From: Phycisphaeraceae bacterium
GTDB taxonomy: Bacteria; Planctomycetota; Phycisphaerae; Phycisphaerales; UBA1924
Assembly: GCA_015200025.1 (NCBI GenBank)
Contig: CP054186.1
Span: 2,120,001-2,184,000 of the forward strand
Length of the DNA: 64,000 bases
Direction: 5' to 3'
The position numbers were made by a program, and so were the translations under genes. Position 1 is the first letter of the stretch, and the number at the start of each line of letters is the position of its first letter. Below the pieces are notes generated by a model. It was given only the letters and a program-made list of their open reading frames with translations. It was not told the DNA's origin and did no database searches. Shown piece after piece: positions 51,350-59,496 of this stretch.

Positions 51350-51829
51350 ATGAGGCGTTCACGCGCGAGTGCGGTCGGCGGGGTGTTCGTGGTGCCGCTG
51401 GCGCTGGCCGGGTGCTCGGCGTACGAGGCGCCCGAACTGCGGGTGGTCTCGGTGGGGGTGTCGGAGCGCTCGGCGGAGGCGGTGGTGCTGCGGGTGGTGA
51501 TCGACGCGGAGAACGCGAACGACGTGGCGCTCCCGCTGCGTGACGTGGAGTACGAGGTCGAGGTCGGGGACGGCGGGGAGGGGCGGGTCTTCCGCGGGGT
51601 GAGGTCGGCGGAGGCGACGCTGAGGCGGTTCGGGACGCAGCAGATCGAGGTGCCCGCGGTGGTCGCGGCGGGGTCGTGGCCGGGAGAGGGCACGCCGTAC
51701 GTGATCCGCGGGCGGCTGCGGTACACGACGCCCGGTGAGATCGCGCAGATCCTGTTCGACGCGGGGGTCCGCCGGCCCGAGGTGTCGTTCGAAGGGCGCG
51801 GGGTGATCGGCGCCGCGGGGGCTCCGTGA
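51350..51829 (+). CDS. LEA14/WHy-type lipoprotein
   Basis: The 159-residue protein has a clear lipobox, VPLALAGC (Cys about residue 22). The mature domain (EAPELRVVSVGVSERSAEAV, VIDAENANDVALPLRDVEYE) has the N-x-N-x-x-x-x-P-L signature of LEA_2/WHy domains, which adopt an immunoglobulin-like fold in stress or envelope proteins. It starts 12 bp after the hydrolase gene. It faces sthA tail to tail. Confidence 0.82.
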   Translation: MRRSRASAVGGVFVVPLALAGCSAYEAPELRVVSVGVSERSAEAVVLRVVIDAENANDVALPLRDVEYEVEVGDGGEGRVFRGVRSAEATLRRFGTQQIEVPAVVAAGSWPGEGTPYVIRGRLRYTTPGEIAQILFDAGVRRPEVSFEGRGVIGAAGAP

Positions 51830-51848
51830 GGGGCGCCGGGGGTCGGGG

Positions 51849-53264
51849 TCAGGCGTTCTTGAGTTTGTTGAGGGCGTTGAGGGCGGCGATCTTGTAGCAC
51901 TCGGCGAGCGTGGGGTAGTTGAAGACGGTGTTGACGAAGTACTCGACGGTCGCCTTGAAGGCGATGGCGGCCTGCCCGATGTGGATGAGCTCGGTGGCGC
52001 CGGTGCCGATGGCGTGGACGCCCAGGACGGTGTGCGAGTCCTGGTGGATGAGCAGCTTGAGCATCCCGGTGGTGTCGCCCAGGAGTTGCCCGCGGGCGGT
52101 CTCGGCGTAGCGGGCGATGCCGGCTTCGTAGGGGATGGATTCGGCGGTGAGGCGCTCCTCGGTCCACCCGACCATCGAGATCTCGGGGATGGAGTAGATG
52201 CCGTAGGGGAGGGTGAGGTCGACGGACTCGAAGGGCACGCCGAACATGTGGCACGCGGCGAGGCGGCCCTGCTCCATGGACGTTGAGGCGAGGGCGGGGA
52301 ACCCGATGACGTCGCCGGCGGCGTAGATGTGGGGGACCTTGGTCTGGTAGTGGGCGTTGACGGGGATGCGTCCGCGGGGATCGGCATCGAGCCCGGCGGC
52401 CTTGAGGTTGAGCCCGTCGGTGGCGCCCTGGCGTCCGACGCAGTAGAGGAGGGAGTCGGCGCGGAGGGTTTTCCCGGATTCGAGCTCGGCCTCGACGATG
52501 GTCTCGTTCGAGGCGCGGACCCCGCGGGGCGGCTCGGCCGTGCGGATCGAGACGACGCGCTCGCCCATGCGGAGGGTCACGTCGGCGCGGCGGAGGTGGT
52601 ATTGGAGGGCCTCGATGATCTCGGCGTCGACGAAGTCGAGCAGGCGGGGGCGTCCCTCGATGAGCGTGACCTTGACGCCCAGGGCCGCGAGCATGGAGGC
52701 GTATTCGGTGCCGATGACCCCGCCCCCGACGACGATCAGCGATCGGGGGAGGTGCTTGAGCTTGGGGAGGTCGTCGGAGGAGAGGATCGTGCGCTGGTCG
52801 AACGGGACGCCCGGCGGGTTCGCGGGCGTGGTGCCCACGGCGATGATGACGTACTCGGCGGCGAGGGCGGTGGAGGCGTGCTCGGCGACGGCGTCGATGG
52901 TCGTGGCGTCGCGGAACTGGGCGCGCCCGGTGATCACGTCGATCCCGTTGGAGGCGAAGTGGTCGCGGACGAGCTCGACCTCGGCCTTGATGACGGACTG
53001 GCAGGCGGCGGTGAGGTCGGCGAAGAGGGCGTTGCGGGCGGCCGCGAAATCGGCGGCCTGCGGGAAGGCGTGCTCGCGGTGGGCGGCGCGGAGGATGGCC
53101 TCGCGCAGGGCCTTGGAGGGGATGGTGCCGGTGTTGATGGCGACCCCGCCGACGACCTCCCGCTGCTCGACGACGGCGACGGACTTCCCGAGTTTGGCGG
53201 CCTGGATCGCGGCCCGTTGGCCCGCGGGGCCCGAGCCGATGACGCAGAGGTCGTACTGACGCAT
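51849..53264 (-). CDS. sthA: Soluble pyridine nucleotide transhydrogenase (Si-specific)
   Basis: The 471-residue FAD enzyme balances NADPH and NADH. It starts at ATG 53264 with YDLCVIGSGPAGQRAAIQAA (FAD-binding GxGxxG). In place of the redox disulfide of lipoamide dehydrogenases it has GVAINTGTIPSKALRE, the NTGTIPSK hallmark of SthA. VVGGGVIGTEYASMLAALG is the NAD(P) site, and VPHIYAAGDVIGFPALASTS is the second FAD motif. It converges with the LEA-type gene and starts 70 bp from tRNA-Leu. Confidence 0.95.
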   Translation of the reverse strand: MRQYDLCVIGSGPAGQRAAIQAAKLGKSVAVVEQREVVGGVAINTGTIPSKALREAILRAAHREHAFPQAADFAAARNALFADLTAACQSVIKAEVELVRDHFASNGIDVITGRAQFRDATTIDAVAEHASTALAAEYVIIAVGTTPANPPGVPFDQRTILSSDDLPKLKHLPRSLIVVGGGVIGTEYASMLAALGVKVTLIEGRPRLLDFVDAEIIEALQYHLRRADVTLRMGERVVSIRTAEPPRGVRASNETIVEAELESGKTLRADSLLYCVGRQGATDGLNLKAAGLDADPRGRIPVNAHYQTKVPHIYAAGDVIGFPALASTSMEQGRLAACHMFGVPFESVDLTLPYGIYSIPEISMVGWTEERLTAESIPYEAGIARYAETARGQLLGDTTGMLKLLIHQDSHTVLGVHAIGTGATELIHIGQAAIAFKATVEYFVNTVFNYPTLAECYKIAALNALNKLKNA

Positions 53265-53333
53265 CGGCGCATGGTACCCCGCCGGGGCGCCGACGGGTGA
53301 CCGCACGGGGGCGGGGGACTACCCTTGGGACCG

Positions 53334-53416
53334 GCCGGAGTGGCGGAATGGCAGACGCGACGGATTCAAAATCCGTTTCTCGCAAGAGAGTGTGGGTTCA
53401 AGTCCCTCCTCCGGCA
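53334..53416 (+). tRNA. tRNA-Leu (anticodon CAA)
   Basis: The 83-nt class II tRNA has acceptor strands GCCGGAG and CTCCGGC with discriminator A at 53416. The anticodon stem ACGGA/TCCGT closes loop TTCAAAA, giving anticodon CAA for UUG. A long variable arm (CTCGCAAGAG) is typical for tRNA-Leu. The T stem GTGGG/CCCTC has one mismatch. CCA is not encoded. Confidence 0.97.
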
Positions 53417-53527
53417 TTGACCGACGGGTGAACAGGGTGGTCGGGCCCGTGGCGGCGGGTGGCGGTACACTGGCGGCCCGTGTGTGGGCGTGGGCTCGGG
53501 GGGTGGGTTCCCCGGAGGTATCGCCCC

Positions 53528-56500
53528 ATGGACTGTTTCAGTCGCCCGATCCGGCTTGTGTGCGTGGCGTTGGTGGCGGGGACGGCGTCGTGCGCCCCCT
53601 TGCACGCGGTGCCGGGGGCGCCGGAGGCCGGTGAACCCGCGGGGTCGTGGTCGCCCGCGGTGGTGACGTTCCCGCAGTACCCGACGCTCAGCCCGGACGG
53701 GTCGAGGGTGGTGTTCTCGTGGCGCGGGGACTTGTGGGCGGTGGGGGCCGAAGGCGGGGCGGCGGCGAGGCTCACGAACCACCCGGCGCACGAGCGGCGG
53801 AGCGAGTTCTCGCCCGACGGCTCTCTGCTGGCGTTCGAGTCGGAGCGGGACGGGGGCCGGAACCTGTACGTGATGCCGATGATCGCCGGGCCGGGCGGGT
53901 CGGTGCTGGCGGGTGAGGTCCGTCGGGTTCACGTGATGGACCGTGCGCAGTCGTTGTCGGGGTTCTCGCCGTGCGGGGGGTACCTGCTGCTCAACTCGGG
54001 GCACGAGCCGGCGATCTACCGCGGGCAGCGGATGTACCGGGTGCCGGTGGTCGGCGGGGTGCTCGAGCGTCTGACGGACGCGCACGGGAACTCGCCGAGG
54101 CTCTCGCCCGACGGCGGGACGCTGGTCTTCTCGTACCGCCGGCACGATTTCAACCGCCCGCGTTACCGCGGCTCGGGGACGTCGGACGTGTGGGCGATGA
54201 CGGTCGCGACGGGCGAGTTCCGGCGGGTGACGTCGGACGGGGCCGACGACGCGGACGGGTTCATGCTCGGGGATGGGTCGGTCGTGTTCGTATCGTCGCG
54301 AGACGGGCAGAACAACCTGTGGAAGATCCCGGCGGGCGGGCGCGACGGCGACGCGGTCCGGCTGACCGCGTTCGCGCCGGGCGGTTCGGGCTCGATCGGG
54401 CACGGGGTGCGCGACCTGAGCGTCAGCGCGGACGGACGCCGGGCGGTGTTCGTGGTGTGGGACACGCTCTACACGCTGGACCTCTCGGCCCCCGGGGCGG
54501 CCCCGCGAGCGGTGGAGGTGGCGGCGTCGTCGGGGGCGGACGAATCGGACTGGAACCGGACGAACATCGGGCGTGAGGCGGGCGAGGCGGCGCTGAGCCC
54601 CGACGGGAAGACCCTGGCGGTGGTGGCGCGGGGCGAGGTGTTCGTCCGCTCGACGGCGGAGAACCGCCCGACCAGGCGCGTGACGAACACGGCGGGCCGC
54701 GAACGGGACCTGGCGTGGTCGGCGGACGGGCGCGTGCTGTACTTCGTCTCGGACGAGACGGGCGTCCCGAGGCTCTACGCGGCGACGGTCGCGATGGCGC
54801 GAGAGGACCTCCAGCCCCCCAAGGCCACGCCCGAGGCCAAAGAGCCCGAGGGTGCGAAAGAGCCCGCGGCGGCGGAGCCCGAGAAGTCCGATGATGCCCC
54901 GGCCGGCGCCGACGGGGCGAAGGGCGACGGGAAAGCCACGCCCCCGAACGGGACGAAAGACGCGAAAGCCGCGAAGGCCGAGCCCGACCACGGGAAGCGT
55001 TGGGCCGAGTCGATCCGGTATTCGGTGTCGATGGTGAGCACGGGGCTGGAGTCCGACGGGCAGGACCTGAGGAACGGGGTGTTCGGGGTGGAGGTGTCGG
55101 GCCCGATCCCGTCGCCCGACGGGCGGGCGATGCTGCTGATCCGCGGGCGAGGGGACCTTGTGCTGCACGACCTGGCCGGCGGCGAGAACCGCGTGCTGTT
55201 GGAGTCGTGGAACCGCCCCGAGGTGGTGTGGGCGAGCGACAGCCGGCACATCGTCTATTCGGTGAGCGACCACGATTTCCAGAGCGACATCTACATCCTG
55301 GATACGGGCGACCCCGGCGCCTCACCGGTGAACGTGACGCGGCACCCGGACATCGACGATTCGCCGCGGCTGACGCACGACGGGAAGGTGCTGTACTTCC
55401 GCTCGGAGCGTGCGGGGAGCAACGGCGATTATGACGTGTGGTACGTTTTCCTCGACCGGTCGCTCGAGGCGATGACCGCGTACGAGCTTGACGAGTATTT
55501 CAAGGCCGCGGCGGACGAGGTGAAGAAACTCAAGCCCGCCAAGCCGACGCCGTCGAAGTCGGCGGAGGTTCCTCCCGAGGGAGACGCGGGGGGAGACGCG
55601 GCGAAGACCGAGCCGAAGAAGAAGGACGAGCCGAAGACGCCTACGCCTTTGAAGTTCGACACGGACGACGCGTACCTGAGGGTGCGTCGGCTGACGAGCA
55701 TCCCCGGCGGGTTGTCGGGGCTGATGATCACGCCCGCGGGCGACCGGGTGATGTTCAACGCGACGGACGGGGACCGCTCGTTCGTCTCGGTCTCGAGGAA
55801 GAACGACGACCGGAAGGTGATCCAGGCGGGCGGGGCCTCGCCTATGGGCGTCTCGCTGACGGGCGACAAGGTGACGTACGTGGCCCGGGGGCAGGCCTCG
55901 ACGGCGAACCCCTCGACGGGCAAGAGCGACGCCATGCCCATCGACGCGCCGGTGGTGATCGACGTGGGCGCGGAGCAGCGGCAGAAGTTCCACGAGGCCG
56001 CCCGCACGATCGGGAACGTCTTCTATCACCCGACGCTCAAGGGGCTCGATTGGCGGGCGATGACGGCGCGGTACGGCACCCTGGCGGAGCGGACCCGGAC
56101 GCCCGAGGAGCTCGCCCGCGTCGTGCAGATGCTCTTCGGCGAGCTCGACGGTTCGCACACGGGGATCTCGCCGGCGGGCGGGTTCAGCGCCACGCCGACC
56201 GGCACGGGCTACCTCGGGGTCGAGACCCGCCCGTCGGCGGACGGCCTGGAAGTCACCCGCGTGCTGCCCGAGTCGCCCGCGCTCCTCCCCATCGGCGGCC
56301 CGACCCACGCGATCGAGGTGGGCGACGTGATCGTCGCGGTCGAGGATCGGCGTCTGAGGTCCGATCGTGGCACGACGGACCTGACCACGGCGCTCCTGGG
56401 CCGATCGGGTCAGGAAACGCTGATCGAGATCCAGCGGAAGGACGCGGCGAGGCCGAGGTTCGTGATGCTGGTCCCGATCTCCGGGGCGGCGGACGCCCGG

Positions 56501-57193
56501 CTGCGGTACCAGGCGGAGGTCCAGCGCCGCGCCGAGCGTGTCGACGAACTCTCGGGCGGGCGGCTGGGGTACCTGCACATCCAGGGCATGAGCATGCCCT
56601 CGGTGCGGGACTTTGAGCGGGACCTGTACGCGGCCGCCTCGGGCAAGGACGGGTTGGTCATCGACGTGCGCGACAACGGGGGGGGCTCGACGGCGGACAT
56701 CCTCCTCTCGAGCCTGACGGCCCCGGTGCACACGTTCACCGTCCCGCGGGGGGCCGACCCGGGCGCGATCCCCAGCGACGCCTACCCGCGCGACCGCCGC
56801 CTGATCTACGGGTACTCCAGGCCCATCTCCGTGCTGATCAACGAGAACTCCTTCTCCAACGCCGAGATCTTCGCCCACGCGATCAAGACCATCGGGCGCG
56901 GCGTCCTGGTCGGAACGGCGACATACGGCGGGGTGATCTCGACCGGGGCGGCGTCGCTGATCGACGGCTCGACGATCCGCACGCCCTTCCGCGGGTGGTA
57001 CCTCCCCGACGGGCGGGACCTCGAGAACAACGGGGCCAGGCCCGATCTCGACGTACCGATGACCCCCGACGCCGAGGCCCAAGGGCGTGATCCGCAGCTC
57101 GAGGCCGCGGTGAAGGAGTTGATGGAGCGGGCGGAGAAGGCCCGACGCGAGCGCGAGGCGGTGCGGGCCAAGCCGGCCGAACTGCCCCGATAG
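53528..57193 (+). CDS. Tricorn-like S41 protease, probably lipid-anchored
   Basis: The 1221-residue protein starts at ATG 53528 with a signal that ends in VALVAGTASC (lipobox-like, Cys about residue 23). Residues 45-380 form a TolB/WD-like propeller (YPTLSPDGSRVVFSWRGDLW, FSPDGSLLAFESERDGGRNL). A Lys/Glu/Ala linker (about 425-500) precedes a second propeller-like part. A PDZ domain (about 895-985) has GYLGVETRPSADGLEVTRVL, and the S41 protease core follows with DVRDNGGGSTADILLSSL and the serine loop NENSFSNAEIFAHA. GRDLENNGARPDLDVPM closes the domain as in tricorn. It probably degrades peptides in the periplasm. C-ending codons increase along the gene. Confidence 0.9.
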   Translation: MDCFSRPIRLVCVALVAGTASCAPLHAVPGAPEAGEPAGSWSPAVVTFPQYPTLSPDGSRVVFSWRGDLWAVGAEGGAAARLTNHPAHERRSEFSPDGSLLAFESERDGGRNLYVMPMIAGPGGSVLAGEVRRVHVMDRAQSLSGFSPCGGYLLLNSGHEPAIYRGQRMYRVPVVGGVLERLTDAHGNSPRLSPDGGTLVFSYRRHDFNRPRYRGSGTSDVWAMTVATGEFRRVTSDGADDADGFMLGDGSVVFVSSRDGQNNLWKIPAGGRDGDAVRLTAFAPGGSGSIGHGVRDLSVSADGRRAVFVVWDTLYTLDLSAPGAAPRAVEVAASSGADESDWNRTNIGREAGEAALSPDGKTLAVVARGEVFVRSTAENRPTRRVTNTAGRERDLAWSADGRVLYFVSDETGVPRLYAATVAMAREDLQPPKATPEAKEPEGAKEPAAAEPEKSDDAPAGADGAKGDGKATPPNGTKDAKAAKAEPDHGKRWAESIRYSVSMVSTGLESDGQDLRNGVFGVEVSGPIPSPDGRAMLLIRGRGDLVLHDLAGGENRVLLESWNRPEVVWASDSRHIVYSVSDHDFQSDIYILDTGDPGASPVNVTRHPDIDDSPRLTHDGKVLYFRSERAGSNGDYDVWYVFLDRSLEAMTAYELDEYFKAAADEVKKLKPAKPTPSKSAEVPPEGDAGGDAAKTEPKKKDEPKTPTPLKFDTDDAYLRVRRLTSIPGGLSGLMITPAGDRVMFNATDGDRSFVSVSRKNDDRKVIQAGGASPMGVSLTGDKVTYVARGQASTANPSTGKSDAMPIDAPVVIDVGAEQRQKFHEAARTIGNVFYHPTLKGLDWRAMTARYGTLAERTRTPEELARVVQMLFGELDGSHTGISPAGGFSATPTGTGYLGVETRPSADGLEVTRVLPESPALLPIGGPTHAIEVGDVIVAVEDRRLRSDRGTTDLTTALLGRSGQETLIEIQRKDAARPRFVMLVPISGAADARLRYQAEVQRRAERVDELSGGRLGYLHIQGMSMPSVRDFERDLYAAASGKDGLVIDVRDNGGGSTADILLSSLTAPVHTFTVPRGADPGAIPSDAYPRDRRLIYGYSRPISVLINENSFSNAEIFAHAIKTIGRGVLVGTATYGGVISTGAASLIDGSTIRTPFRGWYLPDGRDLENNGARPDLDVPMTPDAEAQGRDPQLEAAVKELMERAEKARREREAVRAKPAELPR

Positions 57194-57211
57194 TCGAGCG
57201 GGGCCGCGTGG

Positions 57212-59356
57212 TCAGCACCCGGCCTCGAAGGCGTCGAGGAACCCGTCGAGGTCGAAGTAATCGACAAAGCCGTCGGCGTTGACGTCGGGCGACGCCCCGT
57301 GCGGGCAGGCCTCGCCGTCGAAGCACGCCAGGAATGCGAGCAGGTCGTGGCAATCGACGAACCCGTCGCGGTCGAAGTCGGCCGGGCACGGCGTCGGCCC
57401 GTCGCTCGACAGCACGAACACGCCGCTGCCCGGGTACCCCTCGATCCCCCCATGCCCGGCGATGAACCGATCACCCGACGCGAGCACGCCGCTCAGCGTG
57501 CGGATCCCGTCCGCGGGCAGCCCGCCGGCCACCTGTTCGATCAGGAGCCCGATACCGGCGTCGGGCGTCCACACGAACGTCTGAGCTCCGGCGAGCGACC
57601 CGTCGTCGTTGATCAGCATCGCATGCCCGAACACACGGCCTCGCTCGTCCACGCGTTCGGGGAGCGTGGAGGTGTACCGATCGGGCCCGACGAAGAGCAC
57701 GAGCTCGTGCGTCGTGTTCGTCGGCCAGTGGTGCGCCCAGCCCGCCGCCGCGACGAGCACGCCGAAGTCGCCATGGACCTGGGACGTTCCGATGATCCAC
57801 CCCGCGTCGTTCGCGGCGACGATCGTGGACGACGCCGACCCGTCGGGGTGTACGTAGGGCGGGCCCGAGAAGAACCCGAGGCGCCGGGTCGGTTCCCCGG
57901 CCCTCACGGCCCACGCCGACCAGCCGCGGCTGGCCGTCCCGCTGTACCGCCGCGAGCGGCCCGTCGCCAGCCCGCCGGGGGTGATCGCCAACGACTCCAC
58001 CTCGCGCAGCCCGTCCGCGCGGGTGTGCTCCGCGTCGAAGAGGCCGACGCGGGCCGACCCGAGCCCGGGCGCGTCGAGGAACGCCGAGACGCCGACCTGC
58101 GTGTCCGGGGATCGTGAGTAACGGTTCGAGAGCCCCACGGCCGTGCCCGAATCGCTCACCGCCAGGACTTGGCTGATCCGCGAGCCGTTGAGCCGAGTGT
58201 GCTCGTCGTCGGTCAGGCCCACCCGTCGGAGTCCGTCGAGCGGCGAGATCACCCACGCCGAGAATCCGCGGGGCGTGGTGCCCTCGAACCGGCGGTTGCG
58301 TCCCGCGGCCCACCCGCCCGGCGTGATCCCCCAGGCCTCGGTCTGCTGCACGCCGTCGGAGGCGGTGTGCTCCGCGTCGTGGAGGCCCACGCGCGTGGTC
58401 GTCCCGTCGGGGTCGGCGAGCCAGGCCGAGTCGCTCCCCGAGTTGTTGGTCCCGCGGTATCGGGTCGAGAGGCCGAAGAGACGTCCGGCGTCGCTCATCC
58501 CGACGAGCCGCATCGAGACCAGCCCGGTGTTGCTCGTGTGGTCCGGGTCGTCGAGGCCGACTTTCACGCTGCCCGCGCCGGGCGAGGCGATCCACGCCGA
58601 CGCGCCGCGGGGCTGACCCTCGAGGATCCGCGACGAGGTCCCCGAGGCGTGCGACCAACCTGTCGGCCCGTCACCGATGATGCGGAAGACGCCGCTGGTT
58701 CCGTACCCGTTGGGGTCCGTGTGCATCGCGTCGGTGAGCCCCACGATTTCGCGGACGTTGTCGGTCCCGAGGACCCAAGCGGTCTGCCCGACGGGGTTCC
58801 AGTTTCCGCCGTACTGCCCGGAGAGTCCGAGCACGGCGCCGCCCGGGCTCATGTGGAGCACCCAGCTCTCGCGGTACCCGCTCTCGCTGGTGTGCCGCGG
58901 GTCGGTCAACGAGATATCCCGCGTCGCCGTGTCGCACGCCCGCCGCACCCACGCCGAGGAACCCCTCAGCGACAAACCGCCCTCGTACCGCTCGGCGTTC
59001 CCCGCCGTGTCGCCCTGGGCGTTCCACGCGTGGATGAACGAGGATTGATACCCGTTCTGACGGACGTGCTCGGCCCCCCAGAGCCCGACCCGCACCGTGC
59101 CCGCGCCGGGTCGGTAGACCCACGCCGAGAGTCCGCCGTTGTCGCCGAAGCCGACGTAGCGACGCGAGAAGCCGAACACCGTCCCGCCGAGACCAACGCC
59201 CGTGACGTTGCTCGCCATCTGGTTGTTGTCACTCGCCCGCATGTGGTCGGCGTCGTAGAACCCGGCGCGGGTAAGCGTGTAAGGTTGTCCCGCCGCCGAG
59301 GCAACCACGGCCGCGTGCAGAAGCCATGACGCGTTGTTGAACTTCTTGATCGACAT
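57212..59356 (-). CDS. Secreted repeat protein with C-terminal GC-type dockerin domain
   Basis: The 714-residue protein starts at ATG 59356 after GGGAGGACGTG, with signal peptide ASWLLHAAVVASAAGQ. About nine units of some 58 residues follow, each with a variant of RVGLTDDEHTRLNG and of GGLATGRSRRYSGTASRGWS. The C-terminal 58 residues (CPADFDRDGFVDCHDLLAFL, PDVNADGFVDYFDLDGFLDA) hold two Ca-binding dockerin/EF-hand-like loops and end in AGC, the GC-type dockerin of Phycisphaerae. It lies downstream of a second such gene and probably belongs to the cell surface or secretome. Confidence 0.85.
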   Translation of the reverse strand: MSIKKFNNASWLLHAAVVASAAGQPYTLTRAGFYDADHMRASDNNQMASNVTGVGLGGTVFGFSRRYVGFGDNGGLSAWVYRPGAGTVRVGLWGAEHVRQNGYQSSFIHAWNAQGDTAGNAERYEGGLSLRGSSAWVRRACDTATRDISLTDPRHTSESGYRESWVLHMSPGGAVLGLSGQYGGNWNPVGQTAWVLGTDNVREIVGLTDAMHTDPNGYGTSGVFRIIGDGPTGWSHASGTSSRILEGQPRGASAWIASPGAGSVKVGLDDPDHTSNTGLVSMRLVGMSDAGRLFGLSTRYRGTNNSGSDSAWLADPDGTTTRVGLHDAEHTASDGVQQTEAWGITPGGWAAGRNRRFEGTTPRGFSAWVISPLDGLRRVGLTDDEHTRLNGSRISQVLAVSDSGTAVGLSNRYSRSPDTQVGVSAFLDAPGLGSARVGLFDAEHTRADGLREVESLAITPGGLATGRSRRYSGTASRGWSAWAVRAGEPTRRLGFFSGPPYVHPDGSASSTIVAANDAGWIIGTSQVHGDFGVLVAAAGWAHHWPTNTTHELVLFVGPDRYTSTLPERVDERGRVFGHAMLINDDGSLAGAQTFVWTPDAGIGLLIEQVAGGLPADGIRTLSGVLASGDRFIAGHGGIEGYPGSGVFVLSSDGPTPCPADFDRDGFVDCHDLLAFLACFDGEACPHGASPDVNADGFVDYFDLDGFLDAFEAGC

Positions 59357-59496
59357 CACGTCCTCCCCGGGCTGGCCCGCACACGAGTTTACTTGGGGGG
59401 CAACTCGGAGATGGTGAACCTTCGTGTGATCTCGGCGTGTGTTCGAACGATCATGCGGGGTCGCGAGCAAACCCCGAACGATATCGGGTGCGTGCC

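Noticed and set aside
59430..59496. Weak hairpin CGGGGT/ACCCCG behind the BNR-dockerin gene as terminator
   Set aside because: Stem of only six pairs and no T-run, unlike the tRNA-Glu terminator.
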